A stretch of 64,000 nt of DNA from Burkholderia metallica (GCF_902832845.1 NZ_CADFDB010000017.1:1-64000), one strand, 5' to 3'; positions 36,142 through 45,651 are shown, numbered from the stretch's first letter. Notes: generated from the sequence alone by a model not told the origin. Translations and numbers: made by a program.

Positions 36142-36147
36142 CCTACC

Positions 36148-36221
36148 TGGAGGCGCGAGCCGGAGTCGAACCGGCCTAAACGGCTTTGCAGGCCGCTGCA
36201 TAACCGCTTTGCTATCGCGCC
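36148..36221 (-). tRNA. tRNA-Cys (GCA)
   Basis: 74 nt including an encoded CCA. Acceptor GGCGCGA at 36221-36215 pairs with TCGCGCC near the 3 end; the T-loop reads GGTTCGACTCC and the anticodon loop CTGCAAA gives GCA. It is the last RNA of the minus-strand cluster. Confidence 0.97.
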
Positions 36222-36289
36222 AAAAGCGGACTGTCCGGATGCCGTGAGGCAAGCGACAGATTTTTATTCGAGGACCACAGGTCCATCAA

Positions 36290-36313
36290 ATAAAAAGGGA
36301 AGCGTGGCTTCCC
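36290..36313 (-). terminator. Terminator between tRNA-Gly and tRNA-Cys
   Basis: GGGAAGC (36297-36303) and GCTTCCC (36307-36313) form a 7-bp stem; on the minus strand it is followed by TTTTTATTTG. It suggests that tRNA-Cys is only partly made by readthrough from the tRNA-Gly genes or has its own promoter. Confidence 0.75.
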
Positions 36314-36320
36314 CATGACT

Positions 36321-36396
36321 TGGAGCGGGAGACGAGTCTCGAACTCGCGACCTCAACCTTGGCAAGGTTGCGCTCTACCAACTGAGCTACTCCCGC
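36321..36396 (-). tRNA. tRNA-Gly (GCC), copy 3
   Basis: 76 nt with encoded CCA; 5 end GCGGGAGTAGCTCAG, anticodon loop TTGCCAA (GCC), T-loop GTTCGAGAC. Identical in the body to the two copies upstream. Confidence 0.98.
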
Positions 36397-36447
36397 ATTG
36401 TCCTGCACCTGCAGCGCTTCGCCGTACAACACGCTGCCAGAAAAATC

Positions 36448-36523
36448 TGGAGCGGGAGACGAGTCTCGAACTCGCGACCTCAACCTTGGCAAGGTTGCGC
36501 TCTACCAACTGAGCTACTCCCGC
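36448..36523 (-). tRNA. tRNA-Gly (GCC), copy 2
   Basis: 76 nt, same sequence as the other two copies. The flanking spacers of the copies are also near-identical, which shows that the unit was duplicated in tandem (period about 127-129 bases). Confidence 0.98.
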
Positions 36524-36576
36524 ATGTGTCCTGCATCTGCAGCGCTTTGCCGTACAACGCGCTGCCAGAAAAAATC

Positions 36577-36652
36577 TGGAGCGGGAGACGAGTCTCGAAC
36601 TCGCGACCTCAACCTTGGCAAGGTTGCGCTCTACCAACTGAGCTACTCCCGC
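36577..36652 (-). tRNA. tRNA-Gly (GCC), copy 1
   Basis: 76 nt, first of the cluster in transcription order. A consensus promoter lies about 60 bases upstream. Confidence 0.98.
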
Positions 36653-36713
36653 GTATTGCTACGCTACTGCGTCCCCGTCACACGCTTACTTCGTCGTGCA
36701 GCGGAGAAGCGAG

Positions 36714-36742
36714 ATTATGTCGAAGGCACTTTCGTGTGTCAA
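36714..36742 (-). promoter_or_regulatory. Sigma-70 promoter of the tRNA-Gly cluster
   Basis: On the minus strand TTGACA (36742-36737) and CATAAT (36719-36714) are separated by 17 bases, followed by a GC-rich discriminator (CTCGC). Both boxes match consensus at 6/6 and 5/6. The position about 60 bases before the first tRNA-Gly is right for a tRNA transcript. Confidence 0.9.
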
Positions 36743-36797
36743 GGGCTTTTCGAGCCCTTTTTCCAAAAAACCTGCTCTGCCGGCTACGCGGCGCGGC

Positions 36798-37385
36798 TCA
36801 CGCGCCGCCGCGCTCGCGAATTTGCGGCCACGCGAGCTTCATGTAGTACAGCATCGACCAGATCGTCAGCACCGCGGCGAGATACATCAGCCATTCGCCC
36901 CACACGCGCGTGTCGATCGTCACGACGCCGAGCGGCAGCGGCCCGTAGAACAGCAGCATCGGAATCGCGACCATCTGGCATGCGGTCTTGAACTTGCCGA
37001 GCTGGTTCACCGCAACGCTCTTCGATGCGCCAATCTGCGCCATCCACTCGCGCAGCGCCGAAATCGCGATTTCGCGGCCGACGATCACGAGCGCGATCGC
37101 CGCGTCGACCCGCGAAATCTGTACGAGGATCAGCAGCGCGGCCGTCACCATCAGCTTGTCCGCCACCGGATCGAGAAATGCGCCGAACGACGACGTCTGG
37201 TTCCACTTGCGGGCGAGATAGCCGTCGAACCAGTCGGTCAGCGCCGCGAGGATGAAGATCGCCGCCGCCGCGAGATTGCGGTGCGCGCCGCCCATCACCG
37301 TGTCCGGCAGGTAGAACACGCCGACGACGAGCGGAATCAGCACGATCCGTACCCACGTCAGGAAAATCGGGAAATTGAACGGCAT
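36798..37385 (-). CDS. pgsA: CDP-diacylglycerol-glycerol-3-phosphate 3-phosphatidyltransferase PgsA
   Basis: 195 aa membrane enzyme, start MPFNFPIFLTWVRI at 37385. The CDP-alcohol phosphotransferase motif is complete: D54-G-x2-A58-R59-x8-G68-x3-D72-x3-D76. It makes phosphatidylglycerol phosphate, the first step to phosphatidylglycerol and cardiolipin. It lies 90 bases after uvrC on the same strand, the widely conserved uvrC-pgsA order of proteobacteria, and is followed by the tRNA cluster. Confidence 0.95.
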   Translation of the reverse strand: MPFNFPIFLTWVRIVLIPLVVGVFYLPDTVMGGAHRNLAAAAIFILAALTDWFDGYLARKWNQTSSFGAFLDPVADKLMVTAALLILVQISRVDAAIALVIVGREIAISALREWMAQIGASKSVAVNQLGKFKTACQMVAIPMLLFYGPLPLGVVTIDTRVWGEWLMYLAAVLTIWSMLYYMKLAWPQIRERGGA

Positions 37386-37475
37386 GGCTTGCGGGACAGT
37401 AAAGGATTCGCAATTGTGCCGTGTCGACCGGCCAGCCACAAGAACGCTGGCAACGCAGCCGGCCGCACGGCCGCG

Positions 37476-39524
37476 TCAGTGAAGCTGCTTGTAGATCTGC
37501 TCGGCGAGCGCGTGCGAGATGCCCTCGACGCTCGCCAGTTCCTCGACACTCGCGGCCACCACGCCGCGCAACCCGCCGAACCGCGCGAGCAACCGCTGCC
37601 GGCGCTTCGCGCCGACGCCTTCGAGTTCCTCGAGCCGCGAAGTCTGGCGCGCCTTCGCCCGCTTGGCGCGCATGCCGGTGATCGCGAACCGGTGCGCCTC
37701 GTCGCGGATCTGCGCGACGAGCATCAGCGCGGCGCTTTCCTTGCCGAGTTCGAGCGGCGGGCGGCCGTCCGCGAACACGAGCGTCTCGAGGCCGACCTTG
37801 CGCCCCTCGCCTTTCGCGACGCCGACCAGCATCGACGTATCGAGGCCAAGCTCGGTAAACACCTGTCGGGCGATTTCGACCTGCCCCTTGCCGCCGTCGA
37901 TCAGCACGATGTTCGGCAGCAGGCTCGACGCCTCGGCCTCGCGCGTCGACTCGCCGTCGATGCCGGCCGCTGCGTCGGCGGCGGCCGCCTGCGCGGCCTG
38001 TTCGACCATCTTCTCGTAGCGGCGCGTGAGCACCTGGCGCATCGCCGCGTAATCGTCGCCCGGCGTGATCCCGGTGATGTTGTAGCGGCGGTAATCTCCC
38101 GACTGCATCTTGTGATGGTGATAGACGACGCACGACGCCTGCGTCGCCTCGCCCATCGTGTGGCTGATGTCGAAGCATTCGATCCGCAGCGTCGCGAGAT
38201 CGTCGCTGTCGTAGCCGAGCGTGTCCGCGAGCGCGCGCGTGCGCGCCTGCTGCGAGCCCTGCTCGGACAGCAGCCGCATCAGCGCGATCTGCGCATTCTG
38301 TTCGGCCATCGACAGCCACGCGCGCCGCTGCCCCTGCGGCTGCCGCACCAGCGACACCTTGTGGCCGGCCTGCTCGGACAGCAGCTCGAGCAGGTCGCGG
38401 CTCGCGGGCGCATGGCTCACGACCAGCACCGGCGGCACGCGATTGCCGAGATAGTGCTGCGCGATGAACGCGTCGAGCACCTCGGCTTCGACCGACGCCG
38501 CCTTCTCACGCGCGCCGCCGGTTTCTTCCACGGGCTGGTCCGGCAACGCATCGGCGCTCATGCCGGCCGTGTCGGCCGTATCGGGCGCCTCCGCCAACTC
38601 CGCGTCGTCGCCGAGACCGCCCTCGGCGAGCGTCAGCGCGCTTTCGACATGCGTCGGGAAATACGCCTTGTCGCCGAGATGCCGGCCGCCGCGCACCATC
38701 GCGAGGTTCACGCACACGCGCCCGCCCTGTGCGACGACGGCGAGAATGTCGACGTCGCTGTCGCTGCCGACCTCGATCGCCTGCTGGTGCAGCACCGTCG
38801 CGAGCGAGCTCATCTGGTTGCGCACGGCCGCCGCCTGCTCGAATTTCAGCTCGGCCGCGAACGCGTGCATCTTCTGCTCGAGCTCCTTCATCACTTCGGA
38901 CTGCCGGCCGAGCAGGAAACGCGCGGCGTTCGACACGTCGATCGCGTAATCCTCGTCGGAGATCGCGCCGACGCACGGCGCCGTGCAACGCCCGATCTGG
39001 TGCAGCAGGCACGGCCGCGTGCGGTTGTTGAAGACCGAATCCTCGCAGGTGCGCAACTGGAACACGCGCTGCAGGATCTGGATGCTCTCGCGCACGGCCC
39101 ACGCGCTCGGGAACGGCCCGAAATACTGGTTCTGCTTGTCGACCGAGCCGCGGTAGTAGGCCATCCGCGGGAAACGGTGCGCGGTGAGCTTCAGGTACGG
39201 ATAGGACTTGTCGTCGCGAAACAGGATGTTGTAGCGCGGCGCGAGCGCCTTGATCAGGTTGTTCTCGAGCAGCAGCGCTTCGGCCTCCGAACGCGTGACG
39301 GTCGTCTCGATGCGTGCGATGCGCGTGACCATCATCGCGATGCGCGGCGACAGCTGCGTCTTCGTGAAATAGCTCGACACGCGCTTCTTCAGGTCGCGTG
39401 CCTTGCCGACGTAGAGCACGGCGCCCGCCGCGTCGTAATAGCGATAGACGCCCGGCATGTGCGGCAACTGCGCAAGGATCTTCTTCGGTTCGAACGGGGT
39501 ATCGGGAGCTTCAGGGGATGTCAT
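37476..39524 (-). CDS. uvrC: Excinuclease ABC subunit C
   Basis: 682 aa. N-terminal GIY-YIG nuclease ([26 protein letters not shown]), UVR segment (about 215-250), C-terminal RNase H-like nuclease ([17 protein letters not shown], catalytic aspartates) and a double helix-hairpin-helix ending [18 protein letters not shown]. It makes both incisions in nucleotide-excision repair. It is about 70 residues longer than E. coli UvrC because of an acidic, Ala-rich insert at about 295-340 between the UVR and nuclease parts, and a second insert near 480-495. Confidence 0.97.
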   Translation of the reverse strand: MTSPEAPDTPFEPKKILAQLPHMPGVYRYYDAAGAVLYVGKARDLKKRVSSYFTKTQLSPRIAMMVTRIARIETTVTRSEAEALLLENNLIKALAPRYNILFRDDKSYPYLKLTAHRFPRMAYYRGSVDKQNQYFGPFPSAWAVRESIQILQRVFQLRTCEDSVFNNRTRPCLLHQIGRCTAPCVGAISDEDYAIDVSNAARFLLGRQSEVMKELEQKMHAFAAELKFEQAAAVRNQMSSLATVLHQQAIEVGSDSDVDILAVVAQGGRVCVNLAMVRGGRHLGDKAYFPTHVESALTLAEGGLGDDAELAEAPDTADTAGMSADALPDQPVEETGGAREKAASVEAEVLDAFIAQHYLGNRVPPVLVVSHAPASRDLLELLSEQAGHKVSLVRQPQGQRRAWLSMAEQNAQIALMRLLSEQGSQQARTRALADTLGYDSDDLATLRIECFDISHTMGEATQASCVVYHHHKMQSGDYRRYNITGITPGDDYAAMRQVLTRRYEKMVEQAAQAAAADAAAGIDGESTREAEASSLLPNIVLIDGGKGQVEIARQVFTELGLDTSMLVGVAKGEGRKVGLETLVFADGRPPLELGKESAALMLVAQIRDEAHRFAITGMRAKRAKARQTSRLEELEGVGAKRRQRLLARFGGLRGVVAASVEELASVEGISHALAEQIYKQLH

Positions 39525-39599
39525 GCGTGATCCGGGCGCCTTGTAACGCGGAACGGGTCCATTAGAATCGCCAGTTTAGAGCATTCACCGCCCGCTTCG

Positions 39600-40793
39600 A
39601 TGCCCCGCACCACCGCTGCCCCCCTGCCCGCCGAGCCGCTCGCGCCGGGCGAACCGATCGCCTGCGACCTCTTCTGCACGGTGATCGACAATTTCGGCGA
39701 CATCGGCGTCTGCTGGCGCGTCGCGCGCCAGCTCGCGCACGAGCACGGCTGGCAGGTCCGCCTGTTCATCGACGATCTCCGCACGTTCGCGCGCCTGCTG
39801 CCCGGGGTCGATCCCGACGCGGCGCGGCAGACGGTCGATGCGATCGTGATCGAACATTGGCACGCGGAAGTCGGCGACGCGCTGGAGATCGCCGACGTCG
39901 TGATCGAAGCGTTCGCGTGCGAGCTGCCCGGCGCGTATCTCGCGGCGATGGCACGCCGCGCGCGTCGCCCCGTATGGATCAACCTCGAATACCTGAGCGC
40001 CGAAGACTGGGTCGCCGATTTCCATCTGCGGCCGTCGCCGCATCCGCGCTACCCGCTGCTGAAGACGTTTTTCTTTCCCGGTCTGTCGGCCGGCACCGGC
40101 GGCGTGCCAAAGGAGCGCGACCTCGATGCGCGCCGCACGGCCTTCGAAACCGATGCGGCGGCGCGCGATGCATGGTGGCGGCGCGCGACCGGCGGCCCAC
40201 CGCCGGCTCCCGGCAAGACGGTCGTCAGCCTGTTCGCGTACGAAAACCCGGCCGTCGACGCGCTGCTCGCCCAGTGGCGCGACGGCCCGTCGCCGGTCGT
40301 CGCGCTCGTGCCGACCGGCCGCGTATCGCCCGCCGTCGCGCGTTTTTTCGGGGTCGAGTCGTTCGACGCGGGCACGCACGCGCGCAGCGGCAACCTGTCG
40401 GCGCACGGGCTCGCGTTCGTCCCCCAGGCCGACTACGATCCGTTGCTGTGGGCCGCGGACGTCAATTTCGTGCGCGGCGAGGATTCGTTCGTCCGGGCGC
40501 AGTGGGCACGCAAACCGTTCGTGTGGCACATCTACCCGCAGGCCGACGACGTGCACCTGCCGAAGCTCGACGCCGCGCTCGCGCACCTGTCGGCCGGCCT
40601 CGCCGCCGCGCCGCGCGCGGCGCTCGAGCGGTTCTGGCATGCGTGGAACGGCGCCGGCACGCCCGACTGGGCCGATTTCTGGCAGCACCGCGCCGCACTG
40701 GACGCCAACGCGGCCCGCTGGGCCGATGCGCTCGCGGCCGTCGGCGATCTCGCTGGAAAGCTGGCGGAATACGCAAAATCTCAGTTAAAATAA
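39600..40793 (+). CDS. earP: EF-P arginine rhamnosyltransferase EarP
   Basis: 397 aa. EarP-family (formerly DUF2331) GT-B glycosyltransferase: N-terminal CDLFCTVIDNFGDIGVCWRVARQLAHEHG with the catalytic aspartate region, and C-terminal donor site VRGEDSFVRAQWARKPFVWHIYPQ. It attaches rhamnose from dTDP-rhamnose to arginine 32 of EF-P. The efp gene follows 127 bases downstream on the same strand and has Arg32, so enzyme and substrate are adjacent. Confidence 0.95.
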   Translation: MPRTTAAPLPAEPLAPGEPIACDLFCTVIDNFGDIGVCWRVARQLAHEHGWQVRLFIDDLRTFARLLPGVDPDAARQTVDAIVIEHWHAEVGDALEIADVVIEAFACELPGAYLAAMARRARRPVWINLEYLSAEDWVADFHLRPSPHPRYPLLKTFFFPGLSAGTGGVPKERDLDARRTAFETDAAARDAWWRRATGGPPPAPGKTVVSLFAYENPAVDALLAQWRDGPSPVVALVPTGRVSPAVARFFGVESFDAGTHARSGNLSAHGLAFVPQADYDPLLWAADVNFVRGEDSFVRAQWARKPFVWHIYPQADDVHLPKLDAALAHLSAGLAAAPRAALERFWHAWNGAGTPDWADFWQHRAALDANAARWADALAAVGDLAGKLAEYAKSQLK

Positions 40794-40920
40794 GCGGTTA
40801 TCCGACGGCTGACCAGGCAAGCGCTCGCTTTTGGCGTCCACCGGACCGGACCGCTTGCGCCGTCAGCCGTTGTGCAACGCTCAGGCACCTATTTATTTGA
40901 TTTGATCAGGACAGTTTTTT

Positions 40921-41478
40921 ATGAAAACCGCACAGGAACTCCGCGTAGGCAACGTCGTGCAGATCGGCAGCGATGCATGGGTTATCGCCAAGGCCGAATA
41001 CAACAAGTCGGGCCGTAACTCCGCCGTCGTCAAGATGAAGATGAAGAACCTGCTGACGAACGCCGGCCAGGAAGCGGTCTACAAGGCCGACGACAAGTTC
41101 GACGTCGTCGTGCTCGATCGCAAGGAAGTGACGTACTCGTACTTCGCCGACCCGATGTACGTGTTCATGGACGCCGACTACAACCAGTTCGAAGTCGAAG
41201 CGGAAATGATGGGCGAAGCGCTGAACTACCTCGAAGACGGCATGGCTTGCGAAGTCGTGTTCTACAACGAGAAGGCGATCTCGGTCGAACTGCCGACGGT
41301 CCTGGTTCGCGAAATCACCTACACGGAACCGGCAGTCAAGGGCGACACGTCGTCGGGCAAGGTGCTGAAGAACGCGAAGCTCGCAACGGGCTTCGAGCTG
41401 CAAGTGCCGCTGTTCTGCAACACCGGCGACAAGATCGAAATCGATACGCGTACGAACGAATACCGCAGCCGCGCGTAA
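40921..41478 (+). CDS. efp: Translation elongation factor P
   Basis: 185 aa, three OB-like beta-barrel domains. The tip of domain I reads [11 protein letters not shown] with R32, the residue modified by EarP, where E. coli has lysine 34. EF-P relieves ribosome stalling at polyproline stretches. Full-length for the family. It ends at a strong terminator. Confidence 0.98.
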   Translation: MKTAQELRVGNVVQIGSDAWVIAKAEYNKSGRNSAVVKMKMKNLLTNAGQEAVYKADDKFDVVVLDRKEVTYSYFADPMYVFMDADYNQFEVEAEMMGEALNYLEDGMACEVVFYNEKAISVELPTVLVREITYTEPAVKGDTSSGKVLKNAKLATGFELQVPLFCNTGDKIEIDTRTNEYRSRA

Positions 41479-41505
41479 TCGCCAGCACGATCCGCATCGA
41501 ACAAA

Positions 41506-41526
41506 GCGCCCTTCGGGGCGCTTTTT
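41506..41526 (+). terminator. Terminator after efp
   Basis: GCGCCC (41506-41511), tetraloop TTCG, GGGCGC (41516-41521), then five T. A canonical rho-independent terminator. Confidence 0.95.
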
Positions 41527-41747
41527 GTTTGTCCGGCGCCAACAAGCGGCCTCTGGCTGCTCTCATCTGGAGCACAAAAGCCACCGGTAAAGATATTCAA
41601 TTTGTATCATCGGTAACTGTTTTATAGCGCCGGAAAAATAATGGTCGTTACGCGTTCGGCGGGGCATAAAATCAGTTTTTAATCTGACATGCGGCTGCGG
41701 CCCCGCCGGCCGACAGCCCGCCTCTCTTGACTCGACCTGCGTCCACC

Positions 41748-43133
41748 ATGCCACACGCCCTGATTGTCGAAGACGATCCCAACAGTCTGTCCGGCCTCAC
41801 CGCGCTGCTCGCCGCGGACGGCTTCTCGGTCGACACGGCCACGTCGCTCGCCGAAGCTCGCACGGCGCTTGGCCGGTCGATTCCCGACGTCGTTCTCGTC
41901 GACCTGAACCTGCCGGACGGCAGCGGGTTCGACCTGCTCCAGCACCTGCCGCAGCAACAGCCGAACGGCTCGCTGCCCGTCATCGTGCTGACGGGCAACG
42001 CGACGGTCGAGAGCGCGATCGAGGGCCTGCGTCACGGTATTTGGGACTACCTGCTGAAGCCGATCAACATTCCGCGCCTACGCAGCCTGCTCGCGCGGAT
42101 CCCGCGCCCGTACGAGCTGATCGACGAAGTGCAGTCGTTGCGCGCATCGCTGCGCCATCTCGGCCGCTTCGGCGCGCTGGTCGGCCGCAGCGACGCGATG
42201 CAGCACGTGTACGACATGATCGAGCACAACGCACGCACCGAAACGGCCGTGCTGTTCTCGGGCGAAGCCGGTACCGGCAAGAAGCTGGCCGCGCGCACGC
42301 TGCACGACCTGAGCCGGCGCCGCAAGGGGCCGTTCGTGTCGTGCGACTGCCGGACGATCGCGCAGGCCGGCCGGCACGGCGCATCGCTCGACAGCGTGCT
42401 GTTCGGCCATGAGCGCGGCGCGTTCGACGGGGCCGAGCGCCGCGAATCGGGCCTGTTCGAACAGGCGGGCGGCGGCACGCTGTTCCTCGACGAAATCACC
42501 GCGCTGCCGCTCGTGCTGCAGGAAGCGCTGCTGCAGGCGCTCGATTCGCAGAACTTCATGCGGATCGGCGGCACGAGCTCGATTGCGAGCGACTTCCGGC
42601 TGATTGCGACCACGCGCCGCCCGGCGCGCGAAGCGGTCGCGAACGGCACGCTGCGCGAGGATCTGTGGCTGCGCCTCGATGCGGCGTCGATCACGATGCC
42701 GCCGCTGCGCGAGCGCGACGGCGACGCGCTCGCGATCGCTGATGCGCTGATCGACGAACTGAATCGCGAAGCGCGCGCAACCGGCCGCAGCACGACCGAC
42801 AAGCGCGCGGCGCCGGGCTTCGTGCGCGAGTGCGTGTCCTACGAATGGCCGGGCAACGTGCGCGAGCTGCAGGAGCGCGTGCGCTTCGCCTACGACGCAT
42901 CGGGCGATTTCATCGAGACGCTGCGCGCGGGCGAGCCGAGCTTCTCGGCCGGCGCCGCGCTGAACGGCAGCAGCGTGCAGATCAAGGTCGGGACGCCGCT
43001 GTCCGACGTCGAGGATCTGCTGATCCGCGCGACGCTCGACGCGGTCGGCGGTACGCGTCACCGTGCGGCAACGCTGCTCGGCATCAGCCCGAAGACGCTG
43101 TACAACAAGCTGCAGCGGATGAAGGTGAACTGA
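41748..43133 (+). CDS. Sigma-54-activator-like response regulator with altered GAFTGA
   Basis: 461 aa NtrC-type protein. Receiver domain 1-120 with acceptor D52 and acidic pocket E8/D9/D10. AAA+ domain about 145-380 with Walker A SGEAGTGKK (171-179) and Walker B GTLFLDEI (243-250). C-terminal Fis helix-turn-helix ending TRHRAATLLGISPKTLYNKLQRM. The sigma-54-binding loop reads GAFDGA at 224-229 instead of GAFTGA. No kinase gene is adjacent. It may therefore act without sigma-54 or only weakly; that is inference. Start ATG at 41748; the 220 bases before it are AT-richer and likely hold the promoter. Confidence 0.88.
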   Translation: MPHALIVEDDPNSLSGLTALLAADGFSVDTATSLAEARTALGRSIPDVVLVDLNLPDGSGFDLLQHLPQQQPNGSLPVIVLTGNATVESAIEGLRHGIWDYLLKPINIPRLRSLLARIPRPYELIDEVQSLRASLRHLGRFGALVGRSDAMQHVYDMIEHNARTETAVLFSGEAGTGKKLAARTLHDLSRRRKGPFVSCDCRTIAQAGRHGASLDSVLFGHERGAFDGAERRESGLFEQAGGGTLFLDEITALPLVLQEALLQALDSQNFMRIGGTSSIASDFRLIATTRRPAREAVANGTLREDLWLRLDAASITMPPLRERDGDALAIADALIDELNREARATGRSTTDKRAAPGFVRECVSYEWPGNVRELQERVRFAYDASGDFIETLRAGEPSFSAGAALNGSSVQIKVGTPLSDVEDLLIRATLDAVGGTRHRAATLLGISPKTLYNKLQRMKVN

Positions 43134-43248
43134 GCGGGCGGCGATGCGCGCAGGCGCTGGCAGGGCTCGACCGTTAGTTGCGTCGAGATTCGCGTGGCCG
43201 GCCTGCTCGATTTCCGCGACTGCCCGGTCCGCGCCGGCAGTCACGCAT

Positions 43249-43276
43249 AAAAAAGCCGCGCAGTTGCGCGGCTTTT
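43249..43276. terminator. Bidirectional terminator response regulator/nagZ
   Basis: GCCGCGC (43255-43261) and GCGCGGC (43266-43272) with A-run before and TTTT after, between convergent genes. Confidence 0.9.
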
Positions 43277-43328
43277 CGTTTCGACGTCCTGAAGGGCGCA
43301 TCCCGCGCCCACTCCTCGCCGGCTCAGC

Positions 43329-44357
43329 TTATGCCAGTGCGCTGCTCAACAGCGCCTGCGCCCGCAGATACTCGGGCTGCGCGATCAGCTTGTCCCACTT
43401 GAGCGCCTTGCCGCGCGCGCGCATCCGCTTGATGCGCCGTACCGACTCGTCCGTCGCCCGCGCCTTCAGCCCGTTCAGCACGACTTCGGCCGCGTCCGGC
43501 TGGTTGCAGACGAGCACCATGTCGCACCCGGCCGCGAGCGCGGCGTCGGCCGCCTGCGTGAGCGTGCCGCCTTCGCGCGCGGCCTCCATCGACAGGTCGT
43601 CGCTGAAGATCGCGCCGGTGAAGCCGAGCCGCCCGCGCAGGATGTCCTGCAGCCAGACGCGCGAGAACCCGGCCGGGCGCTTGTCGACCTGCGTGTAGAT
43701 CACGTGGGCGGGGATCACCGCGGACAACGACAGGCCGAGCCAGTCGTAAGGCGCGACGTCGTGCTTGAGAATCGTGTCGAGCGGGCGGTCGTCGGTCGGC
43801 AGCGCGACGTGCGAATCGGCCTCCGCGAAGCCGTGCCCCGGGAAATGCTTGCCGCAGTTCGCCATGCCGGCGAGCGACAGCCCGTGGTTCAGGCTCTTCG
43901 CGAGCAGCGTGACGACGCGCGGATCGCGATGGAACGCACGATCGCCGATCACTTTCGAATGCCCGTAGTCGAGGTCGAGCACGGGCGTGAAGCTCATGTC
44001 GATCCCGCACGCACGCAATTCGGCCGCCAGGATGTAGCCGACGGCCGTTGCGACCTTCGTCGCGAGCAGCACGTCGCGATCCCACAGCTCGCCGAGGCGG
44101 CGCATCGCGGGCAGCACCGTGAAGCCGTCGGTGCGGAAACGCTGCACGCGGCCGCCTTCGTGATCGACGGCGATCAGGATGTCTTCGCGCACCGCGCGGA
44201 TCGAGTCGGTCAGCGCGGTCAGTTGCGCACGATTCTGGAAGTGCCGCGCGAACAGGATCACGCCGCCGGTATTCGGATGCGCGAGGCGCCGCGCATCGTC
44301 GCGCGACAGGGCCGTGCCGACGACGTCGAGCATGACCGGGCCGGGAGTCGTTTTCAT
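43329..44357 (-). CDS. nagZ: Beta-N-acetylglucosaminidase NagZ
   Basis: 342 aa GH3 single-domain enzyme, cytoplasmic (no signal). Marks: VDHEGGRVQRFR, the flexible loop K170-HFPGH175 bearing the acid/base histidine, and the nucleophile D253 in FSDDLSM. It removes GlcNAc from anhydromuropeptides in cell-wall recycling; its products feed AmpC beta-lactamase induction in many proteobacteria. It is last in the long minus-strand array, 16 bases after acpS. Confidence 0.96.
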   Translation of the reverse strand: MKTTPGPVMLDVVGTALSRDDARRLAHPNTGGVILFARHFQNRAQLTALTDSIRAVREDILIAVDHEGGRVQRFRTDGFTVLPAMRRLGELWDRDVLLATKVATAVGYILAAELRACGIDMSFTPVLDLDYGHSKVIGDRAFHRDPRVVTLLAKSLNHGLSLAGMANCGKHFPGHGFAEADSHVALPTDDRPLDTILKHDVAPYDWLGLSLSAVIPAHVIYTQVDKRPAGFSRVWLQDILRGRLGFTGAIFSDDLSMEAAREGGTLTQAADAALAAGCDMVLVCNQPDAAEVVLNGLKARATDESVRRIKRMRARGKALKWDKLIAQPEYLRAQALLSSALA

Positions 44358-44373
44358 CGAATCGGAAATTCCG

Positions 44374-44802
44374 TCAGGGGGAGGTTCGGGAAACAGGGGC
44401 AGGTGCGGCGTCCGTCTCGGCGATCACGAACGACACCGCGTAGTCGCGTTCGTCGCTGACCGTCACGCGCGCCGTGATGCCGCGGGCGGCCAGCCAGTCG
44501 GCCAGCTCGCCCGACGCGACCACGTACGGCTCGCCGCTCGGATGGTTGAGGGTTTGCAGCGCACGCCACGTCATCGGCCAGTGCATGCCGAGTCCGATCG
44601 CCTTCGAGAACGCTTCCTTCGCGGAAAAGCGCGTCGCGAGGAACGCGATGCCGCGCGCCTCGGAGCGGGCGCGCCGTGCATGGAACACTCGCAGCTCGTC
44701 GGGGCCCAGCACCTTCTCGGCGAAGCGGCCGCCGGTGCGTTCGAGCACGGCCGCGATGCGGCTCACCTGGGCGATGTCGGTACCGATGCCGTAGATCGCC
44801 AT
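44374..44802 (-). CDS. acpS: Holo-[acyl-carrier-protein] synthase AcpS
   Basis: 142 aa, start [16 protein letters not shown] (metal-binding D8) at 44802. The second signature is [19 protein letters not shown] with the catalytic glutamate. It transfers 4-phosphopantetheine to the serine of ACP (here AcpP S37). Directly downstream of pdxJ, an order conserved in proteobacteria (lepB-rnc-era-recO-pdxJ-acpS). Confidence 0.96.
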   Translation of the reverse strand: MAIYGIGTDIAQVSRIAAVLERTGGRFAEKVLGPDELRVFHARRARSEARGIAFLATRFSAKEAFSKAIGLGMHWPMTWRALQTLNHPSGEPYVVASGELADWLAARGITARVTVSDERDYAVSFVIAETDAAPAPVSRTSP

Positions 44803-44874
44803 GTCAGTACGCACCGGTGCGACCCGGCGAAGCCGGGCCCGTCATCACGCGCGACGCGCGGCGGTATTGCATCT

Positions 44875-45651
44875 TCAGCGCGCGCCGCCGTGCAGCGCGG
44901 CCACGCGTGCGGCGACCATGATCGCCTTCATCTCGCGCACCGCGTTGTCCCAGCCCGCGAAGATCGCGTGCGCGACGATCGCGTGGCCGATGTTCAGCTC
45001 GACGATGCCGTCGATCGCGGCGATCTGCTGCACGTTCGTGTAATGCAGGCCATGGCCCGCGTTGACCTTCAGGCCGAGCTGCGCACCGGCCTGCACGCCC
45101 GCGACGATACGCTCGTATTCGCGCTGCTGTTCGGCTTCGTCGTGCGCTTCGGCGTAACGGCCCGTATGCAGCTCGATCACCGGCGCGCCCGCTTCGTGCG
45201 CGGCGCGGATCTGCGTGTCGTCCGGATCGATGAACAGCGACACGCGCACGCCCACGTCGGCCAGTTGCTTGCAGGCCGCACGTACGGCCTCGAAGTGGCC
45301 GGCGACATCGAGACCGCCTTCGGTCGTCAGCTCCTCGCGCTTCTCGGGCACCAGACACGCGTCGTGCGGGCGCACTTCGCATGCGATGTCGAGCATCTCG
45401 GCCGTCACCGCGCATTCGAGGTTCATCCGCGTCTTCAGCAGCGGGCGCAGCTTGCGCACATCCGCATCGACGATGTGACGACGATCCTCGCGCAGATGCA
45501 GCGTGATCGCATCCGCGCCGGCTTCCTCGGCGGCGAGCGCCGCGCGGATCGGATCGGGATAGGTCGTGCCGCGCGCATTGCGCAGCGTCGCGACGTGGTC
45601 GATGTTCACGCCGAGGTCGATGGCGGTGGGCGTTGTCAGGAAGAAGCTCAT
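44875..45651 (-). CDS. pdxJ: Pyridoxine 5-phosphate synthase PdxJ
   Basis: 258 aa TIM barrel. Family motifs: [37 protein letters not shown] and [14 protein letters not shown]. It condenses aminoacetone phosphate with deoxyxylulose phosphate in the de novo B6 route. Its ATG overlaps the recO stop (ATGA). Some 72 bases separate it from acpS. Confidence 0.97.
   Translation of the reverse strand: MSFFLTTPTAIDLGVNIDHVATLRNARGTTYPDPIRAALAAEEAGADAITLHLREDRRHIVDADVRKLRPLLKTRMNLECAVTAEMLDIACEVRPHDACLVPEKREELTTEGGLDVAGHFEAVRAACKQLADVGVRVSLFIDPDDTQIRAAHEAGAPVIELHTGRYAEAHDEAEQQREYERIVAGVQAGAQLGLKVNAGHGLHYTNVQQIAAIDGIVELNIGHAIVAHAIFAGWDNAVREMKAIMVAARVAALHGGAR

Noticed and set aside
34884-36147. Genomic island with attachment-site direct repeats
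   Set aside because: I looked for a copy of the tRNA-Cys 3-end near the left side (34884-34950 and 35780-35830) and saw none; no integrase gene is present.
35811-36179. Plus-strand open frame ending in a GVEPA-like tail
   Set aside because: Its 3 end runs through the tRNA-Cys gene on the other strand; this is a well-known artefact of frames reading across tRNA genes, and there is no ribosome site.
36315-36991. Open frames with repeated tRNA-like peptides over 36315-36652
   Set aside because: They are translations of the three tRNA-Gly genes and spacers, hence the repeated peptide segments.
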